A DNA stretch of 64,000 nt from Streptomyces mangrovisoli (GCF_000974985.2 NZ_LAVA02000028.1:1-64000); one strand, 5' to 3'. Positions 1-9,117 are shown, counted from the first letter of the stretch. Notes: generated by a model not told the origin, from the letters alone. Made by a program: numbers and translations.

Positions 1-1
1 C

Positions 2-784
2 GCCGTCAACAAGATGGACCTCGTCGACTACGACGAGGCGCGATTCGACCATGTGGTGCGCGACTTCGCGGCGTTCGCGGCCGAGACCGGGCTCGACGGC
101 TTCACGCCGATCCCGGTCAGCGCGCTCGCCGGTGACAACGTCGTCACGCGCTCGGCGCGCATGGGCTGGTACAAGGGCCCCGCGCTGCTGGAGTTCCTGG
201 AGGAGGTCCCGGTCGGCGCCGACCCGTCCGACGCGCCCGCCCGCTTCCCCGTCCAGTACGTCATCCGGCACGGTGAGATCCGCTCCTACGCGGGCCAGTT
301 GGTGTCCGGATCGCTGCGGGTGGGCGACCGGGTCACGGTGCATCCGTCCGGCGAGACCTCCGAGATCACCGGGATCGACCTGCTGGGCCGGGAGGTCGCG
401 GCGGCCGGCGCGCCGCAGTCGATCGGGCTGCGCCTCGCGGACCAGCGCGACATCGCGCGCGGCGACATGATCACGGCGGGCGTGGACGTGCCCGACCTCA
501 CCAAGGACGTGCGGGCCGCCGTCTGCCACCTCGCCGACCGGCCGCTCAGGGTCGGCGACCGGGTCCTGCTGAAGCACACCACCCGGACGGTGAAGGCGAT
601 CGTCAAGGACCTCGACGGCAGGCCCGAGTTGAGCGTGAACGACCTCGGCCGCGTCACCCTGCGCACCGCCGAGCCGCTCGCGCTCGACGACTACCGAACC
701 TCCCGGCGCACCGGCGCGTTCATCATCGTCGACCCGGCGGACGGCGCGACCCTGACGGCGGGCATGGTCGACAGCGACCGGTGA
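2..784 (+). CDS. cysN: Sulfate adenylyltransferase subunit 1 (CysN), 3' part
   Basis: The 5' end lies outside the window; the open frame enters at base 2. The first visible residues read AVNKMDL, the NKxD guanine-recognition motif of an EF-Tu-like GTPase. The remaining ~250 residues are the two beta-barrel domains expected of CysN, with GSLRVGDRVTVHPSG and the RTGAFIIVDP segment near the end. CysN is the GTPase that drives ATP sulfurylase (CysD) to make APS in sulfate assimilation; its partner cysD would lie upstream, outside this window. The gene ends in TGA at 782-784 and converges on the hydroxylase gene on the other strand. A short fused APS-kinase domain (as in CysNC) is absent, because the frame stops right after the GTPase barrels. 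Confidence 0.93.
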   Translation, partial: AVNKMDLVDYDEARFDHVVRDFAAFAAETGLDGFTPIPVSALAGDNVVTRSARMGWYKGPALLEFLEEVPVGADPSDAPARFPVQYVIRHGEIRSYAGQLVSGSLRVGDRVTVHPSGETSEITGIDLLGREVAAAGAPQSIGLRLADQRDIARGDMITAGVDVPDLTKDVRAAVCHLADRPLRVGDRVLLKHTTRTVKAIVKDLDGRPELSVNDLGRVTLRTAEPLALDDYRTSRRTGAFIIVDPADGATLTAGMVDSDR

Positions 785-809
785 GGCGGGCGCGGACCCG
801 GCCCCTCCG

Positions 810-881
810 GGCACTACGGCCGGATCGGGCACTACGGCTGGATCAGGCACTACGGCCGGATCGGGCGCCGCGGCCGGTTCG
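810..881. repeat. 18-bp tandem repeat, about 4 copies
   Basis: Unit GGCACTACGGCCGGATCG, copies at 810, 828, 846 and 864, the last one degenerate. It sits between the convergent ends of cysN and the hydroxylase gene. No hairpin strong enough to call a terminator is formed by one unit. Confidence 0.8.
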
Positions 882-959
882 AGTGCTCCGGGCACTCCGG
901 CCCCTCGGACCGCTCCGGCCGCCCGGGGGGCCGTCCGGCCCCGTCAGGCCGCCGGGGGG

Positions 960-3320
960 TCAGCCGCCCAGGGTGAGCCGGGGACGGGGGGCGTCGGTGC
1001 GGCCGGTCTGCGGGCGCCTGCTGCCCGCGCGGTAGGGGGCGGGCCAGACCGCTCCCTCCCCCGCGTAGCCCTGCTCGGCGGCCGCGTGCAGGGTCCACTG
1101 GGGGTCGTACAGATGTGGGCGGGCCAGCGCGCACAGGTCCGTACGACCCGCCAGGATCAGCGAGTTGACGTCGTCCCAGGACGAGATCGCGCCGACCGCG
1201 ACCACCGGGATCCCCACCTCGTGCCGGATCCGGTCGGCGAACGGCGTCTGGTACGACCGCCCGAACTCCGGCCGCTCCTCGGCCACCACCTGCCCGGTCG
1301 ACACGTCGATCGCGTCGGCGCCGTGCGCGGCGAAGGCGCGGGCGATCGCCACGGCGTCCTCGGCGGTCGTCCCGCCCTCGGCCCAGTCGGTGGCCGAGAT
1401 CCGCACGGTCATCGGCCGCTCCTCCGGCCACACCCCGCGTACGGCGTCGAAGACCTCGAGCGGGAAGCGCAGCCGCTTCTCCAGCGAGCCGCCGTAGGCG
1501 TCGGTGCGCCGGTTGGTCAGCGGGGAGAGGAAGCCGGAGAGCAGATAGCCGTGCGCGCAGTGCAGTTCGAGCAGGTCGAAGCCGGCCCGCGCGGCGCGCC
1601 AGGCGGCGGCGGTGAACTGTTCGCGGATGTCGGTGAGTTGGGCCCGGGACAGCTCGCGCGGGGTCTGGCTGCCGGGCCGGTAGGGCAGCGGGGAGGCGGC
1701 GACCAGGGGCCAGTTGCCGGCGGGCAGCGGCTCGTCCATGCCCTCCCACATCAGCCGGGTCGAGCCCTTGCGGCCGCTGTGCCCGAGCTGCACGCCGATC
1801 GCGCTGCCGGGCGCCTGGGCGTGCACGAAGTCGGTGATCCGCTTCCACGCCTCGCCCTGGCGGCCGGTGTACAGGCCCGCGCAGCCGGGGGTGATCCGCC
1901 CCTCGGCGCTGACGCACACCATCTCGGTCATGACCAGGCCGGCCCCGCCGAGGGCGCGGGCGCCCAGGTGCACGAGGTGGAAGTCGCCGGGGACGCCCTC
2001 GGTGGCGGAGTACAGGTCCATGGGCGAGACGACGACCCGGTTGCGCAGGGTCAGTCCGCGCAGCCGGAACGGGGTGAACATCGGGGGCGTGCCGGGCGGG
2101 CAGCCGAACTCGCGCTCCACGGCCGCGGTGAACCGGGGGTCGCGCAGCCGGAGGTTGTCGTGGGTGACCCGGCGGCTGCGGGTGAGCAGGTTGAAGGCGA
2201 ACTGGCGCGGCGACTGCCCGAGATGGAGGGCGATGTCCTCGAACCACTCCAGGCTGGCCCGCGCGGCGCGCTGGGTGGAGGCGACGACCGGCCTGCGCTC
2301 CTGCTCGTAGGCGGCCGTCGCGGCCGCGAGGCCGGGCTGTTCGCGCAGGCAGGCGGTGAGCGCCAGGGCGTCCTCGACGGCGAGCTTGGTGCCGGAGCCG
2401 ATGGAGAAGTGGGCCGTGTGCGCCGCGTCGCCCAGCAGGACGACATTGCCGTGCGACCAGCGCTCGTTGACGACGGTGCGGAAGGTCGTCCACGCGGAGT
2501 GGTTGGACTTCAGCGGGCGACCGCCGAGCACGTCGGCGAAGATCTTCGCGCAGCGCGCGACGGACTCCTCCTCGCCCAGTTCGTCGAACCCTGCGGCGTG
2601 CCAGACCTCTTCGCGCATCTCCACGATCACGGTGGAGGCGTCGGCCGAGAAGGGGTAGCCGTGCAGCTGCATCACGCCGTGCTCGGCCTCCGCGATCTCG
2701 AAGCGGAAGGCGTCGAAGGCGAAGTCGGCGGCGAGCCAGATGTAGCGGCAGCGGTGGGAGGTCACCCGCGGCCGGAAGACGTCGGCGTACGCCTCGCGGA
2801 CCGCGCTGTTCACGCCGTCGGCGGCCACGACGAGGTCGTAGGCCTCGGCGAGGACGTCGGGCGGGGGCGCCGGGGTGCGGAAGCGCAGGTCCACGCCGAG
2901 AGAACGGCAGCGGTCGTGGAGGATCTGGAGCAGGCGCTTGCGGCCGAGCGCGGCGAAACCGTGGCCGCCGGAGGTGTGGCGGGAGCCGCGGTGCCCGATG
3001 TCGATGTCGTCCCAGCGCACGAAGTGCCGCTGGAGGGCCGCGTGGACGACGGGGTCGGCGTGCTCGATGCCGCCGAGGGTCTCGTCGGACAGGACGACGC
3101 CGAACCCGAAGGTGTCGTCGGGGGCGTTGCGCTCCCAGACGGTGATCTCGCGGGCCGGGTCGACGCGCTTGAGCAGGGCCGCCGCGTAGAGGCCGCCGGG
3201 GCCGCCGCCGACCACCGCGACCCGGCGGGTCTCGTCCCCGGAGTGGCGGGTCTCGTCCCCGGAGTGACGGATCTCGTCCCCGGAGTGACGGGGCGCGTCG
3301 GCCGGACCGGTCATCGTCAT
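960..3320 (-). CDS. Bifunctional aryl-CoA monooxygenase / Old Yellow Enzyme-type reductase (salicylyl-CoA 5-hydroxylase-like)
   Basis: 786 aa, two enzymes fused. Residues ~33-400 are a class A flavoprotein monooxygenase: FAD motif VVGGGPGG at 36-43 and a GDAAHTAHFSIGSGTK segment (second FAD/NAD site). From about residue 410 (PPMFTPFRLRGLTLRNRVVV) to the end is an Old Yellow Enzyme/NADH:flavin oxidoreductase barrel. The same fusion is known in 2-aminobenzoyl-CoA monooxygenase/reductase and in proteins named bifunctional salicylyl-CoA 5-hydroxylase/oxidoreductase. It should hydroxylate, and possibly reduce, an aromatic acyl-CoA; the true substrate cannot be read from sequence. The ATG at 3320 overlaps the stop of the upstream crotonase as ATGA, so translation is coupled. 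The N-terminus holds three 7-residue repeats (RHSGDE-I/T), encoded by 21-bp tandem repeats, before the FAD motif. No CoA ligase or ring-cleavage dioxygenase is nearby. Confidence 0.88.
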   Translation of the reverse strand: MTMTGPADAPRHSGDEIRHSGDETRHSGDETRRVAVVGGGPGGLYAAALLKRVDPAREITVWERNAPDDTFGFGVVLSDETLGGIEHADPVVHAALQRHFVRWDDIDIGHRGSRHTSGGHGFAALGRKRLLQILHDRCRSLGVDLRFRTPAPPPDVLAEAYDLVVAADGVNSAVREAYADVFRPRVTSHRCRYIWLAADFAFDAFRFEIAEAEHGVMQLHGYPFSADASTVIVEMREEVWHAAGFDELGEEESVARCAKIFADVLGGRPLKSNHSAWTTFRTVVNERWSHGNVVLLGDAAHTAHFSIGSGTKLAVEDALALTACLREQPGLAAATAAYEQERRPVVASTQRAARASLEWFEDIALHLGQSPRQFAFNLLTRSRRVTHDNLRLRDPRFTAAVEREFGCPPGTPPMFTPFRLRGLTLRNRVVVSPMDLYSATEGVPGDFHLVHLGARALGGAGLVMTEMVCVSAEGRITPGCAGLYTGRQGEAWKRITDFVHAQAPGSAIGVQLGHSGRKGSTRLMWEGMDEPLPAGNWPLVAASPLPYRPGSQTPRELSRAQLTDIREQFTAAAWRAARAGFDLLELHCAHGYLLSGFLSPLTNRRTDAYGGSLEKRLRFPLEVFDAVRGVWPEERPMTVRISATDWAEGGTTAEDAVAIARAFAAHGADAIDVSTGQVVAEERPEFGRSYQTPFADRIRHEVGIPVVAVGAISSWDDVNSLILAGRTDLCALARPHLYDPQWTLHAAAEQGYAGEGAVWPAPYRAGSRRPQTGRTDAPRPRLTLGG

Positions 3321-4216
3321 CGCCCCCGCCACTTCGGGGGGCGCTTCTCGGTGAACGCCGCGTGGAACTCGGCGTAGTCCTCGCCGTGCATGAGCAGCGC
3401 CTGGGTGGCGGCGTCCATCTCGACTGCCGCCGCGAGCGGCATGTCCAGCTCGGCGGTGAGCAGCGCCTTGGTCTGCGCGTGCGCGAGGGCCGGTCCGTCG
3501 GCCAGCCGGCGGGCCAGCGCGCGGGCGGCCTCGTCCACGTGGCCCTCCTCGGTGAGCTCGCTGATCAGGCCGATGCGTTCGGCCTCCGCCGCGCGGACCG
3601 GCTCCCCCAGCATCAGCAGCCGGGTGGCGTGGCCGAGACCGACGACCCGGGGCAGCAGGTAGGCGGCGCCCATGTCGCCGCCGGAGAGCCCGACGCGGGT
3701 GAAGAGGAAGGCGAACCGGGCGGACGGGTCGGCGACGCGGAAGTCCGCGGCGAGCGCGAGGACCGCCCCGGCGCCCGCCGCCACCCCGTGCACGGCGGCG
3801 ATCACCGGGAACGGGCACTCGCGTACGGCGCGCACGACCTGGCCGGTCATCCGGTTGAAGTCGAGCAGCCGGGCGGTGTCCATGCCGAGGGTGGCGCCGA
3901 TGATCTCGTCCACGTCACCGCCGGAGCAGAAGCCGCGGCCCTCGCCGGCCAGCACCAGCGCGCGCACGGACCGCTCGCGGGACAGCTCGGCGAGCAGGTC
4001 GCGCAGGTCGGCGTAGGCGCCGAAGGTGAGCGCGTTGAGCTTGTCGGGGCGGGCGAGGGTGACGGTCGCGACCCCGTCCGCGACGGTGACGCGCAGATGC
4101 CGCCACTCGGGTGTGCGGGCCGCGGAGCCGGTGAAACCGGCCGAGCCCGTGGGATCAGTGGAACCAGTGGGATCGGTGGAGCCGGCGGGACCGGTGGATC
4201 CGGTGAACTCGGTCAT
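3317..4216 (-). CDS. Crotonase-superfamily protein (enoyl-CoA hydratase/isomerase family), unusual active site
   Basis: 299 aa. Start ATG at 4216 is chosen because GAGGAGG lies 9 nt upstream. Residues 1-34 are a Gly/Ser/Thr/Pro/Asp repeat (GSTDPTGST-like), the rest a crotonase fold: oxyanion-hole segments GRGFCSGGD (~93-101) and GVAAGAGAV (~144-152). The two glutamates that do hydration in enoyl-CoA hydratase are not at their usual places; instead Asp181 in GLSGGDMG sits where dienoyl-CoA isomerase and 4-chlorobenzoyl-CoA dehalogenase carry their catalytic Asp. So simple hydration is doubtful. It is the first gene of a two-gene operon with the aryl-CoA hydroxylase fusion, suggesting action on the same ring-CoA substrate. 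Confidence 0.85.
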   Translation of the reverse strand: MTEFTGSTGPAGSTDPTGSTDPTGSAGFTGSAARTPEWRHLRVTVADGVATVTLARPDKLNALTFGAYADLRDLLAELSRERSVRALVLAGEGRGFCSGGDVDEIIGATLGMDTARLLDFNRMTGQVVRAVRECPFPVIAAVHGVAAGAGAVLALAADFRVADPSARFAFLFTRVGLSGGDMGAAYLLPRVVGLGHATRLLMLGEPVRAAEAERIGLISELTEEGHVDEAARALARRLADGPALAHAQTKALLTAELDMPLAAAVEMDAATQALLMHGEDYAEFHAAFTEKRPPKWRGR

Positions 4217-4278
4217 GACGTGCGGCCTCCTCGGGCGGTGGCGCGGACACATGACGAAGTTATCACCTATCTGTGACC

Positions 4279-4295
4279 GTCGTCATGATGGCGAC
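4279..4295. promoter_or_regulatory. 17-bp near-perfect palindrome, candidate operator of the aryl-CoA operon
   Basis: GTCGTCATGATGGCGAC is palindromic except at two paired positions and the centre. It lies 63-79 nt upstream of the crotonase ATG, in the divergent gap with the ATP-binding gene at 4486. MarR/TetR/PadR-type repressors of aromatic-CoA genes use such sites; no regulator gene is adjacent, so the binder is unknown. Confidence 0.45.
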
Positions 4296-4485
4296 ATAGA
4301 CACGCCTCGACCGTCCCTTTGTCACCGCTCGTCAATAGGGCGGTAACAAAGCGCGGAGGCGTGCAGGGACGGGCGCCGCAGTGGGTAGGCCGCCTGTAGC
4401 GGGGCCGTGGGCCCCGCGCGACGCCCGCCGGGCACGCCCGTCGCGTGCGTCGTACCATTCCTGAAGTTGAAAGCAGGACCGCCTG

Positions 4486-4962
4486 ATGTCCACACCAGGA
4501 ACCTGCGTCATGAACGGACTCACCGTGCACGATCGCCCCTCGTCGTCCGCCTCCTGGCGTATCGCGCTGCCGCACACCGCCGCGGCCGTGCCGGTGGCGC
4601 GTGCGCTGGTGCGCACCGCGATGACGGAGCTGGAGCACGGAGCCGACTGCGACACCGCGGAGCTGCTGACCGCGGAGCTGGTCGCGAACGCCGTCGAGCA
4701 CACGACGGGGGACGACCCGATAGAGCTGGTCGTGGAGCTGGTGCCGTCCGGCTGCACGGTCGAGGTGCACGACCCCGACCCGCAGCCGCCGGGCGACCTG
4801 ACCCGCCCGGCCGTGCGCGAGCCCGACCCGTGGCTGGAGCACGGGCGGGGGCTGCTGCTGATCCGCTCCCTCAGCTCGTCCTGCGGGCACCGCCCCACCC
4901 CGTCGGGCAAGGCGGTGTGGTTCAGGCTCCCTGTCGTGCCGGCTCAGTGGCGCCCGGCGTGA
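4486..4962 (+). CDS. Small ATP-binding protein of the RsbW/SpoIIAB anti-sigma kinase type
   Basis: 158 aa, a lone HATPase_c_2 domain. The N-box is ELVANAVEHTTGDD (~65-78), followed by a hydrophobic core (IELVVELVPSGCTVEVHD) and the G-box GRGLLLIRSL near the C-terminus. This is the GHKL fold of anti-sigma serine kinases, which Streptomyces encodes in many copies; most act in sigma-factor partner switching, but no sigma or anti-anti-sigma gene is adjacent here. ATG 4486 has AGGA about 9 nt upstream; ATG 4510 (MNGLTV) has a similar AGGAA and is an alternative start. The last 41 bp overlap the 3' end of the convergent permease gene. Confidence 0.85.
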   Translation: MSTPGTCVMNGLTVHDRPSSSASWRIALPHTAAAVPVARALVRTAMTELEHGADCDTAELLTAELVANAVEHTTGDDPIELVVELVPSGCTVEVHDPDPQPPGDLTRPAVREPDPWLEHGRGLLLIRSLSSSCGHRPTPSGKAVWFRLPVVPAQWRPA

Positions 4963-6427
4963 CCTCGACCCCCGCGAGGACCGTCGCCCCGGCGCCCGGA
5001 AGAGCCGTGACCTCGGCGTCCTCCGCGACCGGCACGGCCTGCACGGCGCCCGCGACCAGCGTGGAGTGCCGGCGCCCGTAGCCGGCGTAGACGAGCAGTC
5101 CGACGGCCAGGAAGACGGCGAACTGGAGCCAGGTCGTCACGCCCGTCTCGTACATCAGGTACAGGCAGAAACCGATACCGAGCAGCGGCATGACCGGGTA
5201 GAGCGGCACCCGGAAGCTGCGGGTGAGGCCCGGCTCGCTGCGGCGCAGCGCGATCACCGCGATGTTGACCACGGCCATGATCGCGAGCGTGCCGATGGTG
5301 CACAGGCCGACCACCGCGTCGAGGGACGAGAAGGCGCCCGGGACGGCGAAGACCGCCGCGACGATCAGGGTGCCGGCCACCGGGGTGGAGGTGCGCCGGT
5401 CGACCTTCGCGAAGACCGGCGGGACCAGGCCGTCGCGGGACATCGACAGCAGGATGCGGGTCTGGCCGTACATCACGGCGAGCACGACCGAGGCGATCGC
5501 GACGACCGCGCCGAAGGCGATGATCCCGCCGCCGACGGTGGAGCCGGTGACCTCGTTGACGACGTACGACAGGGCGGCCGGACGGCTGCCGACCTGGTGG
5601 CCGCCGACGGCGCCGATCGCGGCGAGCGCGACGGCGCAGTACAGCAGGGTGACCACGCCCATGCAGACCAGGATGGCGACGGGGATGTCCTTGCGGGGGT
5701 TCTTCGCCTCCTCGCCGGCCGTGGTGATCGCGTCGAAGCCGATGTAGGAGAAGAACGCGGCCGTGGTGCCCGCGCCGACGCCGCCGAGTCCGGCCGGGGA
5801 GAACGGGGTGAGGTTGCCGTCCTTGAAGGCGCTGTAGCCGACCGCGCAGAACGCGGCGAGGATGGCGAGCTTCAGCAGCGCCATCGCGGCCGTGGCCCGC
5901 GCGCTCTCGCGCACGCCGCGCACCAGGAGCACGGCGGCCATCGCGATGACGATCACCGCGGGCAGATTCACGATTCCGCCGTCGCCGGGTCCGGCCGACA
6001 GGGCCGCCGGGAGCGTGAGGCCGGTCAGGCTGTGCAGCAGTTCGTTGACGTACTGGCTCCAGCCGACCGCGACCGCCGAGATCGAGATGCCGTACTCCAG
6101 CAGCAGGCACCAGCCGACCAGGAACGCGGTGGTCTCGCCGAGACCGGCGTAGGCGAAGGAGTACGACGAGCCGGAGACCGGGATGGCGCCGCCCAGCTCC
6201 GCGAAGGAGAAGGCGGTGAACACGCAGGTGATCGCGGCGAGCAGGAAGGACACCACGACCGCGGGTCCGGCCTGGGCGACCGAGTCGGAGAGGCCGACGA
6301 AGATGCCGGTGCCGACGATCGCGCCGACGCCGAAGCAGATCAGCTGGAAGCGGCCCATCGTGCGCTTGAGGCCGTGGCCGGTGCCGGCCTGGGCGACCAG
6401 GAGGGCGGGGGACTTGATGCGGGACAT
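4922..6427 (-). CDS. Amino acid permease, APC superfamily (CAT-like)
   Basis: 501 aa with about 12 hydrophobic segments. TM1 carries the APC signature GVGAIVGTGIFVG, and PVSGSSYSFAYAGLGE and LLLEYGISISAVAVGWS match the cationic amino acid transporter (CAT) subgroup rather than basic-polyamine antiporters. It probably imports an amino acid by proton symport at the cytoplasmic membrane. It follows arcA and argF on the same strand (126-bp gap after argF), which makes arginine or ornithine the likeliest substrate, by inference. No separate terminator was seen between argF and this gene. Confidence 0.88.
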   Translation of the reverse strand: MSRIKSPALLVAQAGTGHGLKRTMGRFQLICFGVGAIVGTGIFVGLSDSVAQAGPAVVVSFLLAAITCVFTAFSFAELGGAIPVSGSSYSFAYAGLGETTAFLVGWCLLLEYGISISAVAVGWSQYVNELLHSLTGLTLPAALSAGPGDGGIVNLPAVIVIAMAAVLLVRGVRESARATAAMALLKLAILAAFCAVGYSAFKDGNLTPFSPAGLGGVGAGTTAAFFSYIGFDAITTAGEEAKNPRKDIPVAILVCMGVVTLLYCAVALAAIGAVGGHQVGSRPAALSYVVNEVTGSTVGGGIIAFGAVVAIASVVLAVMYGQTRILLSMSRDGLVPPVFAKVDRRTSTPVAGTLIVAAVFAVPGAFSSLDAVVGLCTIGTLAIMAVVNIAVIALRRSEPGLTRSFRVPLYPVMPLLGIGFCLYLMYETGVTTWLQFAVFLAVGLLVYAGYGRRHSTLVAGAVQAVPVAEDAEVTALPGAGATVLAGVEVTPGATEPARQGA

Positions 6428-6553
6428 GCGGATGACGCTCGTTCTCCGGTGGGGCGGATGCGACGGGGTGGGTCGCGCGGCGGCCGCGGAAGGGGTGGTT
6501 CCCGGCCGCCGAACAGGATAGGGGCAGATCAGACAGAAGAGGACAGCAGCCGC

Positions 6554-7561
6554 TCAGGCCAGGGTGGCGACCAGGATCGCCTTGATGGTGTGCAGCCGGT
6601 TCTCCGCCTCGTCGAAGACGACCGAGTGGGCGGACTCGAACACCTCGTCGGTCACCTCCAGGGAGGTCAGGCCGTGGCGCTCGAAGATGTCCTGGCCGAC
6701 CGCGGTGCCGAGGTCGTGGAAGGCGGGCAGGCAGTGCAGGAACTTCACGTCGGGGTTGCCGGTGGCGCGCAGCACGTCCATCGTCACCGCGTACGGCGCG
6801 AGGGCCGTGATCCGCTCGTCCCAGACCTCCTTGGGCTCACCCATGGAGACCCAGACGTCGGTGGCGACGAAGTCGGCGCCGAGCACGCCCTCCGCCACGG
6901 TCTCGGTGAGCGTGATCCGGGCACCGCTCGCGGCGGCCAGCTCGTGGGCGCGGTCGACGACCTGCCGGTCGGGCCAGTAGCTCTTCGGCGCGACGATCCG
7001 CACGTCCATGCCGAGCAGGGCGCCGGTGATCAGGTAGGAGTTGCCCATGTTGAAGCGGGCGTCGCCGAGGTAGGCGAACGCGATCCCGCCGAGCGGCTTC
7101 GTGGAGTGCTCGGTCATGGTGAGCACGTCGGCGAGCATCTGGGTGGGGTGCCAGTCGTCGGTGAGCCCGTTGTAGACCGGGACGCCGGCGTACTCGGCGA
7201 GCGCCTCGACCTTCTGCTGGCTGTCGCCGCGGTACTGGATCGCGTCGTACATCCGGCCGAGGACGCGCGCGGTGTCCTTCACCGACTCCTTGTGGCCGAT
7301 CTGCGAGCCGGAAGGGTCGAGGTAGGTGGTCGAGGCGCCCTGGTCGGCGGCGGCGACCTCGAACGCGCAGCGGGTGCGCGTCGAGGTCTTCTCGAAGATC
7401 AGCGCGATGTTCCGGCCCTGGAGTCGGCGGGTCTCGGTCCCGGCCTTCTTGGCGGCCTTCAGCTCGGCGGCCAGCTCGACCAGGCCGCGGAACTCGGCCT
7501 CGGTGAAGTCCAGCTCCTTGAGGAAGTGGCGGCCGGCGAGGGCGGTCGGGGCTGTCGCCAT
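6554..7561 (-). CDS. argF: Ornithine carbamoyltransferase
   Basis: 335 aa, normal length for OTCase. Carbamoyl-phosphate motif STRTR in [13 protein letters not shown] (~55-67) and the ornithine-site motif HCLP in [10 protein letters not shown] (~270) are intact. It carries out carbamoyl phosphate + ornithine to citrulline + phosphate in arginine synthesis, or the reverse in arginine breakdown. Start ATG 7561 has GGAG 8 nt upstream. It lies just downstream of arginine deiminase and upstream of a CAT permease, so it may serve a catabolic route, yet argF is often unlinked from the other arg genes in Streptomyces and could be the biosynthetic enzyme. The upstream gap holds an ARG-box-like sequence. 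Confidence 0.95.
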   Translation of the reverse strand: MATAPTALAGRHFLKELDFTEAEFRGLVELAAELKAAKKAGTETRRLQGRNIALIFEKTSTRTRCAFEVAAADQGASTTYLDPSGSQIGHKESVKDTARVLGRMYDAIQYRGDSQQKVEALAEYAGVPVYNGLTDDWHPTQMLADVLTMTEHSTKPLGGIAFAYLGDARFNMGNSYLITGALLGMDVRIVAPKSYWPDRQVVDRAHELAAASGARITLTETVAEGVLGADFVATDVWVSMGEPKEVWDERITALAPYAVTMDVLRATGNPDVKFLHCLPAFHDLGTAVGQDIFERHGLTSLEVTDEVFESAHSVVFDEAENRLHTIKAILVATLA

Positions 7562-7610
7562 GAGGGGCGCTCCAGAGATACGGGGGTACAGGAACAGGTG
7601 ACCCTGGAAG

Positions 7611-7637
7611 TGTATACGAGATTCTGAATTTCTATAC
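7611..7637. promoter_or_regulatory. AT-rich imperfect palindrome, candidate ArgR (ARG) box upstream of argF
   Basis: An island of A/T in GC-rich DNA with GTATA and TATAC outer arms and an ATTCTGAAT core, 50-76 nt upstream of the argF start. Its composition and placement fit an ArgR operator, but the match to the E. coli box is loose. Confidence 0.4.
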
Positions 7638-7714
7638 GGCCACACGCTTGCCGTACGGCCGCGCGTTCGACCGCCCGGCTCGCGAGGCCTGCCCGATCGC
7701 GGGTCCCGCGCTCC

Positions 7715-8938
7715 CTATACGGCCGCCCGTTCGACCGGGCAGCTCATGCAGCGCGGGCCGCCGCGGCCCCGGCCCAGTTCGCTGCCCGGGATCTCGATGA
7801 CCTCGACGCCCTGCTTGCGCAGATGGGTGTTGGTGGTGACGTTGCGCTCGTAGGCGACGACCACGCCCGGCTCGACGGCGAGCACGTTGCAGCCGTCGTC
7901 CCACTGCTCGCGCTCGGCGGCGTGCACGTCCTGGGTCGCGGTCAGCACCCGGATCTCACTGAGGCCGAGGGCGGCGGCGATCGCCCGGTGCATGTGCTCC
8001 GGCGGATGGTCGGTGACCTTCAGCTCCTTGTCCTGGGCGCCCGGCTCGATGGTGTACGAGCGGAGCATCCCGAGGCCCGCGTACTGGGTGAAGACGTCGG
8101 CGTCGACCATCGTCATCACCGTGTCGAGGTGCATCAGCGCCCGCTTCTTCGGCAGGTCGAGCGCGACGATGGTCCGCGCGGAGCCGGCCGCGAACAGCTT
8201 GTGGGCGAGCATCTCCACCGCCTGCGGGGTGGTGCGCTCGCTCATGCCGATGAGGACGGCGCCGTTGCCGATGACCAGCACGTCGCCGCCCTCGATGGTG
8301 GACGGGTAGTCGGCCTGCCCCTCGGACCACACCTGGAAGGTCTCGTCCCGGAACAGCGGATGGTGCCGGTAGATCGCCTCGAAGTGCACGGTCTCGCGCT
8401 GCCGGGCGGGCCAGCGCATGGCGTTGATGGAGACGCCGTCGTAGATCCACGCCGAGGTGTCCCGGGTGAAGAGGTGGTTGGGCAGCGGCCGCAGCAGGAA
8501 GTCGTCGAGGTCCATGACGTGGAACCGCACGGAGGTCGGCTCCGCGTGCGCCTCCAGGAACTCCCGCTTGGTCATCCCACCGACCAGCGCCTCGGCGAGA
8601 TCGCGCGCGGGCAGCTTCTCGAAGGCGGCGCGCAGATGGTCGGTGGCGAGCGGGCCGTACTCCTTCTCGTCGAAGACCCGGTCCAGGACGAGGGCGCGCG
8701 CCTCGGGGATCGCGAGGGACTCGGTGAGCAGGTCGCCGAAGAGGTGGACGGTGACCCCGCGGTCGCGCAGCACGTCCGCGAAGCCGTCGTGCTCGGCGCG
8801 GGCCCGCCGCACCCAGAGCACGTCGTCGAAGAGCAGGGCGTCCTTGTTGCTGGGGGTGAGCCTTTTGAGCTCGAGATCGGGCCGGTGCAGGATGACGCGG
8901 CGCAGCCGCCCGGCCTCGGAGTCGACATGGAATCCCAT
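7715..8938 (-). CDS. arcA: Arginine deiminase
   Basis: 407 aa, typical of bacterial ADI. Recognisable segments: [10 protein letters not shown] (~160), [10 protein letters not shown] (~220), [10 protein letters not shown] (catalytic His/Asp region, ~275) and the C-terminal RCMSCP, whose first Cys (397) matches the nucleophile. It hydrolyses arginine to citrulline and ammonia in the cytosol. Start ATG 8938 has AGGA 7 nt upstream. argF follows after 153 bp on the same strand; a carbamate kinase (arcC), which would complete the ATP-yielding pathway, is not in the window. Confidence 0.95.
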   Translation of the reverse strand: MGFHVDSEAGRLRRVILHRPDLELKRLTPSNKDALLFDDVLWVRRARAEHDGFADVLRDRGVTVHLFGDLLTESLAIPEARALVLDRVFDEKEYGPLATDHLRAAFEKLPARDLAEALVGGMTKREFLEAHAEPTSVRFHVMDLDDFLLRPLPNHLFTRDTSAWIYDGVSINAMRWPARQRETVHFEAIYRHHPLFRDETFQVWSEGQADYPSTIEGGDVLVIGNGAVLIGMSERTTPQAVEMLAHKLFAAGSARTIVALDLPKKRALMHLDTVMTMVDADVFTQYAGLGMLRSYTIEPGAQDKELKVTDHPPEHMHRAIAAALGLSEIRVLTATQDVHAAEREQWDDGCNVLAVEPGVVVAYERNVTTNTHLRKQGVEVIEIPGSELGRGRGGPRCMSCPVERAAV

Positions 8939-9058
8939 GCCTCCATCCTGACCATCGGGGCCCGCCTTCACCCTCCTCTTGAGCGGTTCCGCGCGTTTTC
9001 GAGCGTTTGTGCCGGGCCTCACCGCCGGAAGCGACCGGAACGACCGGTTCTCGTCCTC

Positions 9059-9088
9059 TTGACGACAAGCGGTCCGTGTTGTTATCGT
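9059..9088 (+). promoter_or_regulatory. Sigma-70-type promoter of the SPFH operon with a short inverted repeat
   Basis: TTGACG (-35, 9059-9064), 18-nt spacer, TATCGT (-10, 9083-9088), then a short leader to the ATG at 9118. TCGTC-gtaat-GACGA, a 5-bp inverted repeat, overlaps the -10 and could bind a repressor. This is one of the clearest HrdB-like promoters in the window. Confidence 0.55.
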
Positions 9089-9117
9089 CGTAATGACGAA
9101 AATACGGGAGGGGAACC

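Noticed and set aside
5066-7627. Open frame of about 850 codons on the plus strand
   Set aside because: Antisense to the permease and argF, which carry clear family motifs.
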